Assembly (NCBI RefSeq): GCF_003259155.1
Contig: NZ_QGMQ01000001.1
Coordinates: forward strand, 620,001-684,000
Direction: 5' to 3'
Length of the DNA: 64,000 nucleotides
Source of the DNA: Marinimicrobium alkaliphilum
GTDB taxonomy: Bacteria; Pseudomonadota; Gammaproteobacteria; Pseudomonadales; Cellvibrionaceae
Notes under the pieces: generated by a model
Seen by the model: the letters and a program-made list of their open reading frames with translations, nothing else
What the model was told of the DNA's origin: nothing
The model's database searches: none
Shown here: positions 45,495 through 54,742 of the stretch, in pieces
Layout: each line of letters starts with the position of its first letter
How positions within the stretch are numbered: the stretch's first letter is position 1
Position numbers and translations under genes: made by a program

Positions 45495-45551
45495 GACTGA
45501 GAGGAGCGGCCTTGCTGGTTGACTATGGCTTGAATCATAGCAGAAAGGTCC

Positions 45552-45959
45552 TCAACTAGTCACTTTCGTTTCCCTGTAGTGTGACTTGAGCTGAATAAGC
45601 GCCCGCTTTGCCTGTCTCTGGTGCCACAGGTTGCTAAGACCTTTGGTGGCAGTTGCCGGAATAACGAACGCCGAGATCAGGAGCATGATATCCCTAAAGC
45701 CCAGCGGCCATAAGCCTTGGGGCCGAATCATGAGCCAGGCTACAGACGCCGCCAGTCCAATAATTGCTGCTACTGTAGCGGCTTCACACCCGCACGCAGT
45801 GAGGTGGTGGTTGATTTTTGATTCCAGACCGGCAAGGTCACCTTCGCTATCTTGCGGGGAATGGGCGGCTATCCGTATGAGTCTGTCCGGCCTGGATGCC
45901 AAAAAATCATCCACATCTTTTGGGGTCTCGATTCTATGGTGTGTACTATGCTCGGGCAT
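45552..45959 (-). CDS. Small two-membrane-segment protein overlapping the SGNH gene
   Basis: A 135-residue protein with two hydrophobic segments (about 59-80, including TVAAIIGLAASVAWLMI, and about 88-105 with IMLLISAFVIPATA) and a basic C-terminus. Its start overlaps the end of the SGNH-like gene by 14 bases, so translation is coupled. No family recognised. It may be an accessory or protective partner of the upstream product. AT-richer than the helicase gene next to it. Confidence 0.6.
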   Translation of the reverse strand: MPEHSTHHRIETPKDVDDFLASRPDRLIRIAAHSPQDSEGDLAGLESKINHHLTACGCEAATVAAIIGLAASVAWLMIRPQGLWPLGFRDIMLLISAFVIPATATKGLSNLWHQRQAKRALIQLKSHYRETKVTS

Positions 45960-48240
45960 TGCTGTTCCCGCTACTGCTGAGCGAAAAAATAGAGGTTATC
46001 CAGCAAAGCCCGGATATTCCACCATTACCGATTCTGCATCCATAATCGAGAATCCTGTGAATGCCATTGATCAGTGAGGCGGTTACGCGCCTTAGGATTG
46101 TGCAGCCTGCGAAGAATATCACCGCGCCAGCGGCAACCAGTGTTCCTATTGCCCCTCGAACTATACCGCGGCCGATATTGACAAACGCGCGACCGACATT
46201 ACCAAGTGCGCAGCCAATATTTGACGATAGTGAGGCAATGCCTGCGCCGATACCTACTATCACTTGCGCCGCGCCGGCGAATGTATTTCCAATAGCCGCC
46301 CCAATACGGCTTACAGTGCAAACCGTATTGTTTAGTGCAACAGCGCCTTTGCAGACAGCACTTTTAGCATGTGCTGCGGCTTTACATGCCTCCCTGAGTG
46401 TCGCCGACCCGGCCCTGCACGTGACTCTGGCCGTTGCCGCCAGGGCTACGCAGCCCGCGCGGGCGGTTCTGCAAGCAGCTCGGCGAATAAAACCGTAGTC
46501 TGAGCAGTTGGTAAAACTATTGCATTGAATGTTGCACTCATTATCCAACCGATTCTGGTGGTTTGCCTCACACTGAGCGATTTCACCGGCACGTTGGTCG
46601 TCGCAAGCTTGCATGTCTAGCGCGGTTTGATCCCAGCATTCCACGGCTTCGCCCAGGTTGTCGGCGACATTACTGAATCTGTTCGAGGCATTCGCAAAAA
46701 ATTGCTGGGACGCTGATGCCATGGAGCCGGCAGCGCCGTCGAAGCATGCAGCTGCATCTTGGAGATTAGACGCTACCGTCGTCGCATGATCGATAGCCGC
46801 ATTCCAGTGAGACGTGGCTGCGCCAAAAATAGCTTGAGTTCCAGAGCTGCAGGCCCGCCCCATATTTGCCTCTATTTCGACGCGCCTAAGGCCGAGGCGG
46901 CTCGCGAAGTTTCGGCAGCTTCTGCGTCTCCGGCGATGACCTAACGTGCATCGATGGTGATCCGAGCTTATGGCGCCAAACATTTCCAGTGTTTCGATGA
47001 TCGAGTTGGCATATCCTTGGGCGCCGCCCCTGTTGGGGTGTCCGAGTGAAGCGAGTCGGCATATTATTCTATCTGCAAAGCTGTCATCGAGTTGGTTGAT
47101 ACACTGAGCTCTTCTCTCCTGGATGACTTCATCTTCCGGCAAAAGATTCGGCGCGATATGGAAAAGATCCTCAAGAAGCAGGTTAAAAGGTCGTGGGTTT
47201 CGTATGACATCAATGATTTCAAGTACTTGGCTTGGTCTTCGAGCGAAACCCCAAAGCCATGACCTCGGCGCAAACAGGCACCGATGCTTTTCGATATTTG
47301 AGTAGGCAAATAGTATTCTAGGCTGCTGTGCTTCTGATTCGCTGGCTGATACTTCTTGGTTGACCTTTTCTACAGCATTCTGAATATGAATGTCGCTTGC
47401 CCAGCGAAAAGCATTGGACACCTCAATAAGCATTGGCTTTGTGATCGGATTAGTTGCCAGTCGTTCTGTCCATTGAGCCCCCCAATTATCAGCATGGCCG
47501 AGGGTCACAGAGTACCAGTCGAGTTTGTGCCCGAGGGAGAACGCGGAGAATATTGGAAAATAACCGTTGACGACAATTGTCGCATTGGGGAAAAGAGTGG
47601 CGGCCTCTCTTAAGGTTGCCTCCATCTTTGGACCGAGCTTGGCGGCCTCTTCTTCGATGAAGGCGATCCAGCCTGCGAGGATGTCATTGTGCCAGGCATC
47701 ACCGATGAACACCGGGGCCAGGAGGTTGTTAAAGTTAAAGTCGTTTATGCCACCGTTTAGCAACATCCAACGAATATTATTGGGAGTCTCACTTTCTGAT
47801 AGTGCGGGAATTGAATTTTCGCCGGTTTCTGAATTTGTTCCTCCGAGCAGTGCGTAGGCAGTGCGGAGCTGTTCGATAGTTGACAGTGACTGGTGGGGTA
47901 TTTCCCGGGCAAAGGCTTCGGGTGAGTATTTTGGTAAAATCGTTCCGTTTTCGAAGGAGCCCACAATCTGACTGTCACTTCCTGCCAGGTTGTGGTCGTC
48001 GGTATCAGGGGGGAGTGCCGGGTGCATTTTGGCGCCGGATCTCGCCATAGAAAGCTCCCTGACAGTTTGTCCCTCCTGAGATAGCCTTTGCCGGACAAGC
48101 TCTCTAAAACGATTCTCGGGGCTGAGTCCTTGCCCCCACATCAGAGAGTCGCCTACTGTCAACATGTTCGGAAGCTCGGTTTCACTTATCTGATTGTCGT
48201 CGGCTGAAGCTTGTCCTAGCTGGGATAGTGTAATGGTCAT
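45946..48240 (-). CDS. SGNH/GDSL hydrolase-like protein with Cys-rich, Gly/Ala-rich C-terminal half
   Basis: A 764-residue protein without a signal peptide. Residues of about 25-240 look like an SGNH/GDSL hydrolase: block I MLTVGDSLMWGQGL, a conserved Gly in SMARSGAK, and block III LLNGGINDFNF. The expected C-terminal Asp-X-X-His pair is not clear. The second half is unusual: a Cys-rich region of about 430-640 with many C-x11/12-C spacings (QCEANHQN..CNIQCNSFTNC, CRTARAGC, CRAGSATLREAC), then a Gly/Ala-rich hydrophobic region of about 650-740 with IGAGIASLSSNIGCALG. A strong AAGGAGGGG precedes the ATG (48246-48254). AT-rich relative to the flanks. A secreted or membrane-active effector is possible; enzyme activity unproven. 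Confidence 0.65.
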   Translation of the reverse strand: MTITLSQLGQASADDNQISETELPNMLTVGDSLMWGQGLSPENRFRELVRQRLSQEGQTVRELSMARSGAKMHPALPPDTDDHNLAGSDSQIVGSFENGTILPKYSPEAFAREIPHQSLSTIEQLRTAYALLGGTNSETGENSIPALSESETPNNIRWMLLNGGINDFNFNNLLAPVFIGDAWHNDILAGWIAFIEEEAAKLGPKMEATLREAATLFPNATIVVNGYFPIFSAFSLGHKLDWYSVTLGHADNWGAQWTERLATNPITKPMLIEVSNAFRWASDIHIQNAVEKVNQEVSASESEAQQPRILFAYSNIEKHRCLFAPRSWLWGFARRPSQVLEIIDVIRNPRPFNLLLEDLFHIAPNLLPEDEVIQERRAQCINQLDDSFADRIICRLASLGHPNRGGAQGYANSIIETLEMFGAISSDHHRCTLGHRRRRRSCRNFASRLGLRRVEIEANMGRACSSGTQAIFGAATSHWNAAIDHATTVASNLQDAAACFDGAAGSMASASQQFFANASNRFSNVADNLGEAVECWDQTALDMQACDDQRAGEIAQCEANHQNRLDNECNIQCNSFTNCSDYGFIRRAACRTARAGCVALAATARVTCRAGSATLREACKAAAHAKSAVCKGAVALNNTVCTVSRIGAAIGNTFAGAAQVIVGIGAGIASLSSNIGCALGNVGRAFVNIGRGIVRGAIGTLVAAGAVIFFAGCTILRRVTASLINGIHRILDYGCRIGNGGISGLCWITSIFSLSSSGNSNARA

Positions 48241-48496
48241 GGTAACCCCTCCTTGAGTATTTATTAGATTTTTAGGTTGTCGTCTGAAAATTTATTGTGG
48301 AATAGGATAGTCAAGTGATAGCAGACTAATACGCAAGAAGAAAGGTCAGGCGATCGATTTTTTGTGGCAAGGGGAAAAGTGTGAACAGGTTCACGCGCTG
48401 TTGACGTTCAATTCGACGGGGTCCCGCTGAATGTGATCGAGCGGGACAATAGCCGAGAAGATTTTTTACTGTTACGACGGCTTGAAAAGGCTGAGC
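48241..48496. promoter_or_regulatory. Upstream region of the SGNH-like gene with a palindrome and a hairpin
   Basis: The 256-base gap holds a GTGAAC-AG-GTTCAC palindrome at 48381-48394 (a candidate operator) and a perfect 8-bp hairpin, GTCCCGCT at 48421-48428 with AGCGGGAC at 48440-48447, loop 11 bases. The hairpin lies about 50 bases past the CBS gene stop and could serve as its terminator, but it has no T-run. Confidence 0.4.
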
Positions 48497-48994
48497 TTAA
48501 TGTTCCATACGGGAGTGCACCGCACCGAGAATATCCATGGCGGTAATCACACCGGTAATTTTATTGTCGTCAGTGACAAACACCCGGTGAATATGGTGTG
48601 TCACCAAAGTGTCGGTCACTTTGGTGAGGGGGGTATTCACATCCACGGTAATGACCTCGGGGATCATGATCTGATGCACGGTGCAGTTGCGGTCGGCGAC
48701 TTTGACCCAGTTGCGCAGATCCGATTCGTTGATGTCCTGGCCGCAGCTGTCGCGGTACAGATTGCGCAGGGCGTCACTGCGCTGATCGTCATCCATGGTA
48801 TTGAAGCGCACCACGTCGCTGACGCTGACCACGCCGACCAGCTCGTGATCCGACGCGATGACCGGTGCGGCTGAAATCTGCCGATTGATAAAAAATTCCG
48901 CCAGGCGGTGAATGGTCCAGCCTTCGTAGGCGGTCAGCAAATCGCCTTGCATGATATCTTTTGCGGTTAACTGGGACAGGATATCGGTGCTCAT
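48497..48994 (-). CDS. CBS-domain pair protein
   Basis: About 165 residues with two CBS motifs: TAKDIMQGDLLTAYEGWTIH with VVSVSDVVRF (first), and VHQIMIPEVITVDVNTPLT with ITAMDILGAV (second). Such stand-alone pairs bind adenosine nucleotides and act as energy-sensing or regulatory modules. ATG 48994 has GGAAAC seven bases upstream; ATG 49009, five codons earlier, is possible. No catalytic domain is attached. The TetR operon is upstream on the same strand, separated by about 200 bases. Confidence 0.87.
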   Translation of the reverse strand: MSTDILSQLTAKDIMQGDLLTAYEGWTIHRLAEFFINRQISAAPVIASDHELVGVVSVSDVVRFNTMDDDQRSDALRNLYRDSCGQDINESDLRNWVKVADRNCTVHQIMIPEVITVDVNTPLTKVTDTLVTHHIHRVFVTDDNKITGVITAMDILGAVHSRMEH

Positions 48995-49194
48995 AGAATC
49001 AGTTTCCATTGGTTGATCATTCGGGCGCGCAGCAACTCGGCGCCCCTGGTCTGCACAGCCAAAGTATCCTGCAATCCCGGTGCCAGCTATTGCGCCAAGT
49101 TAGTGCGGCCTGCGGGTGTGAAAACGCACCAAGAAGCACCCAATACGTGCTCGTCGGTCGATTTGTGCACGATTTCAGTGCGTTTTGGGGATTC

Positions 49195-49329
49195 TCAGTT
49201 GACGGGCAGCCCCAGCTGTTTCAAGGCCGTCAGCCGAACCAGGTAGCTGATTTTGAAGATCGCGGGCAGAACGATCAGCATCATATGCGCCGTGACCTGT
49301 GCCACCAGGCTCAGTCCGACCGGGGGCAT
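49195..49329 (-). CDS. 44-residue hydrophobic small protein coupled to the tetR stop
   Basis: The ATG at 49329-49327 shares its A with the tetR TGA (TGATG overlap), the usual layout for translational coupling. The product is MPPVGLSLVAQVTAHMM followed by LIVLPAIFKISYLVRLTALK and a short tail ending LPVN. It has one membrane-spanning-length hydrophobic stretch with basic residues after it. No Shine-Dalgarno sequence precedes it, consistent with reinitiation. It is too short for family recognition; the main support is the exact overlap and the composition. Confidence 0.55.
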   Translation of the reverse strand: MPPVGLSLVAQVTAHMMLIVLPAIFKISYLVRLTALKQLGLPVN

Positions 49330-50036
49330 CAGGGGTTTTTGCGTATTGCCTGAACACTGGCCTTCAATCCGGCAATCTGGATATCTAACAGTTGTTCAAT
49401 GATCTCGGCTTGGCGGCTTTGAGGGTGTTGGTCGGAGAAGTCTTCCGGCCAGCTTTCACAGAAAATGGCGGCGTCCACACAGCCATTGCGCAGCAGGGTA
49501 CTCACCCCGTGCACCAGCGCCCAGGCGCTGAATGCAGCCACTGCCGCCTGGGCATCGCTCAGGCGGGCGCCCTGGGATTCTTCCAGCATCTCGATCAGTG
49601 TGTCCCGCAACAACCGCTCGCTGCCCACGCCTTCTTCGATCTTCTCTTTGGTGACCTGGGAGAGGTCCGGTGGGCGGAAGAACATGGCGTCGAACAGGTG
49701 TGGCTGCGTCTGGGCAAAGTGCATGTAGGACAGCCCCAACGCACGGACTTTGTCTTCCCCTCGCGCCGCCTTGGGCAAAGCGGTCAATGACTGTTCCATG
49801 GCTTCCCGTAGTTGCTTGAAACCGACAGTATGGACGGCAATCAACAGGTCGTTCTTGTCCTTGAAGTGACTGTATACCGCCGTGGGTGTAACCCCCACAG
49901 ACTTTGCCAGCCCGCGCAGGCTGAGCTTGTCGAGCCCACCGCTTTCCACTGCCAGCAGGGCGCTGTCCAGCAGTGCTTCACGCAGGTTGCCGTGATGGTA
50001 GGCGGTTTTTTGTGTCGAGTCGGTCATGGACGACAC
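49329..50036 (-). CDS. TetR-family transcriptional regulator
   Basis: A 235-residue regulator. The N-terminal helix-turn-helix is clear: HHGNLREALLDSALLAV then LSLRGLAKSVGVTPTAVYSHF and KDKNDLLIAV. The C-terminal ligand domain is a TetR_C type with FDAMFFRPPDL. It is the last regular gene of the RND operon (30 bases after the outer membrane gene), so it probably represses that operon by binding the palindrome at 54610-54622. ATG 50027 is an alternative start. It ends in a TGATG overlap with the small ORF. Confidence 0.92.
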   Translation of the reverse strand: MSSMTDSTQKTAYHHGNLREALLDSALLAVESGGLDKLSLRGLAKSVGVTPTAVYSHFKDKNDLLIAVHTVGFKQLREAMEQSLTALPKAARGEDKVRALGLSYMHFAQTQPHLFDAMFFRPPDLSQVTKEKIEEGVGSERLLRDTLIEMLEESQGARLSDAQAAVAAFSAWALVHGVSTLLRNGCVDAAIFCESWPEDFSDQHPQSRQAEIIEQLLDIQIAGLKASVQAIRKNP

Positions 50037-50066
50037 TATACCAGATCCGCCTACGCTGGCGTTCGC

Positions 50067-51404
50067 TTACAGATTCCACTGAACCGACAGCAACAGGGTG
50101 TCATTGTGTCGATAGGGGTAGAGCTGATCGCTCGCCGCACGGGCCGAGTAGTCGACCAAGGACGCCCCCAGGCTGAGCCGGTCCGACAGGGTCCAGTCCG
50201 CCGACAGGCGCAACACCTCGCCTTCGCCCCCGGGCAGGCGCACGGCCTGGCCGGTCAGGGCCAGGCGTTCGTTGAGCAGGGTGTAGTGCACCCGCGCGCT
50301 GGCGCCGGTCTGCCACTGATCCTGGGCGAGTTCGGCGCTGTGATCCCGGGTGTAGCTTTCGCTCAGTTCCAGGGTCAGGGTCAGGTCGCGGATGCCCGCG
50401 TACTCGGCGGAGACCATGGCGCGCCACTGGTCGTGCTCGGGCCAGCGCCCGGTCGGGTCCTCGGGCATCAGCGGCAGCTTGCGGTGCAGGGCCTGCTCCG
50501 TGCGCAGTACCCAGGCGCCCCGGGTGGTCTGCAGGGCCAGTCCGGCCACCTGTTGGCGCCAGGGCGCCAGCTCAATCACCGTTTCGTCTCCCTCCTGGCG
50601 CTGAACATGGGGGTAGCGGTCGACGCTGTTCACCTCCGCCAGTAGCCACTGCATGTCCCACCCGGGCCTTTGGGTCTGCCAGCGCAGGGCCCAGCCGACG
50701 TCGTGGCGCCGGCGCATGTGGAGCGTGGGTGTGTCGGCATCGCGCCAAGCCAGGTAGGGATCAAATTCATCGCCAGCCGCGGGCAGGCGGTCCGGGGGCG
50801 TTTCCGGCAATAGCACCAGGTCCAGGCGTCCACCCCAGGTGGCGCGCACTGCCGGCACCGGTTGGCGCAGGTCGTCCAGCTCCTCCTGGCCGGGCCAGCG
50901 CTGATCCCGGCGGGACAGGACATCGGTGACCCGCAGGCTTTCCGCCTCACCCCAGGCGAGGGTCTGGTAACCCCCCAGCAGCCACCAGTCACCGGATTCC
51001 CAGGACAGGTAGCTGTCCGAGATTTCCGCGCGCCAGCGGCGCTGACTGGATTGTTCATCGGTAAAGTCGTACCCGGACCAGAGGCCGGCGCTGTTCATGT
51101 CCGGCAGCCAGTCCTGGGTAAGGGTACCGGACAGACGCGCACGCCAGGGGCCGCGACGCCAGTCCCATTGACTGTAGACTTCGGTCTCCACCCGGGTCAG
51201 GTCGGCGCCGTCCCGGGCTACCGGTGCGGCGGGCGCCCGGTAGCCGTAGCCGATGCGTTGGTTCAACCAACCCCGGTGACGCCAGGGGGAATCGTCCGAT
51301 GCCGGTTCGGCCGAGGCCCGGGTTTCCACCGTGCCGAAAAAATCATCGGCGCGCGCGGGCAGGGCGACGAGAATCAACAAACCAAGGAGCCATGCACGTG
51401 CCAT
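50067..51404 (-). CDS. Outer membrane beta-barrel protein (DUF1302-like)
   Basis: A 445-residue protein with a Sec signal (MARAWLLGLLILVALPARA) and long amphipathic beta-strands with Trp, Tyr and Arg alternation, ending in a Leu-terminal strand SVQWNL, as in outer membrane barrels. It resembles the DUF1302/beta-barrel partners found with RND-MMPL and LolA-like proteins. It is contiguous with the LolA-like gene: that stop and this ATG touch (TAAATG). It is probably the outer-membrane component of the export pathway. Confidence 0.78.
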   Translation of the reverse strand: MARAWLLGLLILVALPARADDFFGTVETRASAEPASDDSPWRHRGWLNQRIGYGYRAPAAPVARDGADLTRVETEVYSQWDWRRGPWRARLSGTLTQDWLPDMNSAGLWSGYDFTDEQSSQRRWRAEISDSYLSWESGDWWLLGGYQTLAWGEAESLRVTDVLSRRDQRWPGQEELDDLRQPVPAVRATWGGRLDLVLLPETPPDRLPAAGDEFDPYLAWRDADTPTLHMRRRHDVGWALRWQTQRPGWDMQWLLAEVNSVDRYPHVQRQEGDETVIELAPWRQQVAGLALQTTRGAWVLRTEQALHRKLPLMPEDPTGRWPEHDQWRAMVSAEYAGIRDLTLTLELSESYTRDHSAELAQDQWQTGASARVHYTLLNERLALTGQAVRLPGGEGEVLRLSADWTLSDRLSLGASLVDYSARAASDQLYPYRHNDTLLLSVQWNL

Positions 51405-52217
51405 TTACAATCCCCGCTGCATTGCCTGAGTGGTAAACAGACTTTCGTCGGTGTCCTCGTTGTAAACCACCTCGCTGAACTCAAAGACGCTGGCGTGCTC
51501 CCGTTCGCCGTTGCGGGTGGTGATCATCTGCAGGCGCATGGCTGTCCAGATGCCATCGATTTCTTTCAGCTCTGTGGCGCTGAAAAATTTGATGCGGTTG
51601 CCCCGCGTGACCCAGATTTTTCCCTGCACCTGCACAAAGTTATCCTTGCGAATCCAGAGGTGAGATTTCTCATACCCGGTTTCCTCCTGCACCCTGTCGG
51701 CGAATGCCGGTTTGGGTGTGGACTGGATCAGCCAGGCCGGTTCGCCGCCGACTTCGGCGTCGGCATCAAGCAGTTCGTAGTCGTACCAGTCGATGGTCAC
51801 GCCGTTGATGTCCGAGTAGCTGAAGTCACTGCCCATAAATGAGCCGGATCGATCGCCGGAGGCTACCCGCCGCACTTGCCTGAGCGCGGGCAGGTAGAGC
51901 CAGGAGTCGTCACTGCGGTCGTCGTCGTAGTCGTAGTTCATGTAGCTGGTGCCGGCAACGTCGGACGGCGATCGGAAAAACACAATGGATTTTTCCATAT
52001 CGTCTTGCTCGAGCGAGTACAGGCGCAGATCCCGCACTCGTTCCCGATCCCGGCGATCAATCAGGATCAGTTTGGCATCGGCGCGCGATGACTCGCCGGT
52101 GTAGCGTTGGTCCATTTTCCTGACGATGTCATAGGCGCTGAGCTCATCGGCTACAGCGGCGGTCAGGGGAGTCGACAGCAGTACAAGGGTGAATGCCAAA
52201 CGTTGCAAAGTGTTCAT
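51405..52217 (-). CDS. LolA-like outer membrane lipoprotein-sorting domain protein
   Basis: A 270-residue periplasmic protein with a signal peptide ending TAAVADE. The AYDIVRKMDQRYTGESSRAD segment, DMEKSIVFFRSPSDVAGTSY and WLYLPALRQVRRVAS match the LolA/LppM-like fold of COG2834-type proteins that partner with RND transporters. Near its C-terminus IWTAMRLQMITTRNGE is typical. It starts four bases inside the RND gene end (ATGA overlap) and is followed at once by the barrel gene, so the three act together, perhaps passing a lipid or lipoprotein from RND to outer membrane. Confidence 0.85.
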   Translation of the reverse strand: MNTLQRLAFTLVLLSTPLTAAVADELSAYDIVRKMDQRYTGESSRADAKLILIDRRDRERVRDLRLYSLEQDDMEKSIVFFRSPSDVAGTSYMNYDYDDDRSDDSWLYLPALRQVRRVASGDRSGSFMGSDFSYSDINGVTIDWYDYELLDADAEVGGEPAWLIQSTPKPAFADRVQEETGYEKSHLWIRKDNFVQVQGKIWVTRGNRIKFFSATELKEIDGIWTAMRLQMITTRNGEREHASVFEFSEVVYNEDTDESLFTTQAMQRGL

Positions 52218-54565
52218 ACGCGTTGTGCCTCCAGCGTTGTGAGTTCCGATTCGGTGAGGTTCCTGTCGGCTTTCCGGCCATCGATCCAGTAGAGCAGGGC
52301 GGGCAGAAAAATCAGATCGCCCAGCAGGGCCAGGGCCATGATGGTGGCGGCAAACAGGCCGGTGTAGATGTAGGGGATAAAGGAGCCCAGTAACATGACA
52401 CTGAAGCCGCTCACCAACACCAGGGAAGTGAACACCACGGCGCGACCGGATTCGGTCATGGCCCGGGTGATGGCGGCGTGGGTGTTGGCCCCGAGGCGGC
52501 GTGCCAACAGGTAGCGGTTCATCACGTGAATGGCATCGTCCACGGCAATGCCCATGGTCATGGCGCCCACGATCAGGGTGCCCAGGTTGAGGTTGATGCC
52601 GAGCACCACCAGGAGCGCACCGGTCATCAGGATGGGCACAACGCTGGGAATCAGCGCAATCAATCCGTATTTGATCGAGCGGAACAGCACCATAAAGCTG
52701 GCGCCGATGATGATCAGTGCGATCAGAAAGGAGCGCACCATGCCGGCATTGATATAGGCATCCTGAGCGTTGTACATGACCAGGCTGCCGGTCTTGTCCA
52801 CCGCCAGATCCGGGTGGTGTTGCGCCAGGTGTGTGTCTATCCGGGCTAGCAGTGCGTGGGTCTCACTCGCCGACATATTGCGAATGGGAACTGCTACCCG
52901 CAGGTAGCGTTCGTAGAAATCTTTGGCGTCGGTCAGGTCTTCCTCCGGCCCGGTGTTGTCGTACAGCAACAGAAATTGCGCGGCCATTTCCGGTGAGTCC
53001 GGCAGTTGATACCACTGGGGGTCGTCGTTCTGCAGGGCCTGATGGATTTCTTTGTGAACGTCTATCAACGAGTTGATGGCACCGGCTTCCGGCTGTTGTG
53101 CGAGCCAGGCTTGCAGCCTGTCCACGTCTTCAAGAAAGTCGGGGTTGTGAATGCCGCCCTCCTCGCCGCTGTCGATGACAAAGTCGATATTATCAATACC
53201 GTTGTAGTGTCGGTCGAAGTACGCCAAGTCGGCGCGGGTGGGGTTGTCCTGCTTGAAATAGGTAATGAAGTTGGAGTCCACGTTCAACCGGGGAATCAGC
53301 GCCAGGCTGATGGCCAGGAGTGCGCCGCCCAGGAGCGTCAGCGGCCGGGACCAGCGTCGGGTGAATGCCGGCAGGCGTAGCGTCAGGCGGGCGATCAGAC
53401 CGCTGTCCACGGCCCGGGCGGTACGCGCCGAAAAGGCCGAGACAAAGGAGAGCAGGGCGGGAAGTAGCGTCATGGCCAGGACGAACAGCGTCAGCGCACC
53501 GATGGCGCCCAGCCAGGCAAAGTGCCGAACCGGCACCAGTTCGGTGATGCCCAGCGCGAGAAAGCCGGCGGCGGTGGTCAGGGCCGTGTAGAAGGCCGGT
53601 GTCCACAGGTGCTCAACAGCGCTGGTGGCGGCGGCCTTGGGATCCTGGCCGGCGTGGCGGAAGTGGTAGAACTCCACCAGCACATGCACGGAAATGCCGA
53701 CGCCGATAATGATCAGCGCCGGCACCAGAGCTGATTCCACCACCGTGTGGGGCCATCCCAGAAGGCCCTGTAGGCCACTGACCCAGAGGATGCCGGTGCC
53801 GATCACTGCCCAGGGCAGAAGCATGCCGCTGAACGAACGGAAGCTGGCGAAGAGGATGGCGAGCATGATCAGCGCCATGGTGGGATTGATCCAGCGTTGA
53901 TCCCGCTTGGTCAGTACTTCGAACTGCTCGGTGAATACCGGCTGCCCACTCAGGCGCAGGGGGTAGCCCCGGGCGTCAAAATCCTGCGCGGCGATATGTT
54001 CGCGCACGGCGCTCATCAGGCTCATTTTGATGTCGCTGGCGCCCACCTCATAGCGGACCCGTGCCACCACCTGGGTGTGGAGCAGGTCCTCGGTGATCAG
54101 CGAGCCCATGGCCATGGCCTCGTGGGGAATCTGCTCCCGGGCGCTGGCCAGGCTGTGCGGATCACCGGGATCTTCAATCAGTGGATCGGTGGCGAGCATG
54201 CCGTCGCCGGAATGGGTGTATTCGTACTTGGAGAGCGAGCGTACCTGGGTAACTTCCGGCCGGTTTTCCAGAAACCGGGTCAGGTTGTCGACCACGGCCA
54301 GTGTCTCGGGGGTGAACACATCCGGCTGCCCGCGCGGGGCTTCTATGCCGATGGAGAGGTATTCGACGTCACCAAACAGATCCAGCAACTGGTCAAAGGC
54401 CGCCAGATTGGGGTCGCCTTTAACAAAATAGCTCTCGTTGGAATTGTCGTAACCGATATTCTGCGCTGGCAGCAACGCCAGTCCGGCGAGCAGGGCGGAC
54501 TGGCCGAGTACCAGCCAGCGGCCCCGAATAACGCTCCGTGCCCAAAAGTGAATGAACTGCTTCAT
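52214..54565 (-). CDS. RND-superfamily (MMPL-type) transporter
   Basis: A 783-residue inner membrane protein with two repeats of one plus five hydrophobic segments and two large periplasmic loops, as in MMPL/RND transporters. Conserved motifs: YFVKGDPNLAAFDQ in loop 1, GVGISVHVLVEFYHF in TM4 region of half one and GAMTMGIAVDDAIHVMNRYL in half two, the proton-relay Asp-Asp region. AAAGGAG upstream of ATG 54565. First gene of the operon RND, LolA-like, barrel, TetR and small ORF. Substrate unknown. Confidence 0.92.
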   Translation of the reverse strand: MKQFIHFWARSVIRGRWLVLGQSALLAGLALLPAQNIGYDNSNESYFVKGDPNLAAFDQLLDLFGDVEYLSIGIEAPRGQPDVFTPETLAVVDNLTRFLENRPEVTQVRSLSKYEYTHSGDGMLATDPLIEDPGDPHSLASAREQIPHEAMAMGSLITEDLLHTQVVARVRYEVGASDIKMSLMSAVREHIAAQDFDARGYPLRLSGQPVFTEQFEVLTKRDQRWINPTMALIMLAILFASFRSFSGMLLPWAVIGTGILWVSGLQGLLGWPHTVVESALVPALIIIGVGISVHVLVEFYHFRHAGQDPKAAATSAVEHLWTPAFYTALTTAAGFLALGITELVPVRHFAWLGAIGALTLFVLAMTLLPALLSFVSAFSARTARAVDSGLIARLTLRLPAFTRRWSRPLTLLGGALLAISLALIPRLNVDSNFITYFKQDNPTRADLAYFDRHYNGIDNIDFVIDSGEEGGIHNPDFLEDVDRLQAWLAQQPEAGAINSLIDVHKEIHQALQNDDPQWYQLPDSPEMAAQFLLLYDNTGPEEDLTDAKDFYERYLRVAVPIRNMSASETHALLARIDTHLAQHHPDLAVDKTGSLVMYNAQDAYINAGMVRSFLIALIIIGASFMVLFRSIKYGLIALIPSVVPILMTGALLVVLGINLNLGTLIVGAMTMGIAVDDAIHVMNRYLLARRLGANTHAAITRAMTESGRAVVFTSLVLVSGFSVMLLGSFIPYIYTGLFAATIMALALLGDLIFLPALLYWIDGRKADRNLTESELTTLEAQRV

Positions 54566-54593
54566 AGGAGTCTCCTTTCATCAAGCGAAGCAA

Positions 54594-54622
54594 TATTAAC
54601 CCTGTTAAGTTTACAGTGTAAA
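54594..54622 (-). promoter_or_regulatory. Promoter with overlapping palindromic operator for the RND operon
   Basis: Read on the minus strand: -35 TTTACA (54622-54617), a 17-base spacer, -10 TTAATA (54599-54594), about 29 bases before the RND start. A perfect palindrome TTTACA-G-TGTAAA at 54610-54622 covers the -35, the position expected for a repressor. The TetR gene is in the same operon, so autoregulation is likely but inferred. Confidence 0.6.
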
Positions 54623-54742
54623 GTTTTTGTGTGATTGTCGAGCGTCATCCACGCTAAAGCTTTCCTCCGCGGGAAGGTCAAGAGTGTTTGTCGGCGGGCA
54701 GGGGGGCCAGCGAAGCGGTCGCGAGTCGGTTGGCGAGGTATT

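Noticed and set aside
49009-49194. A gene between the CBS gene and the small ORF
   Set aside because: Only short frames without start signals or coding character.
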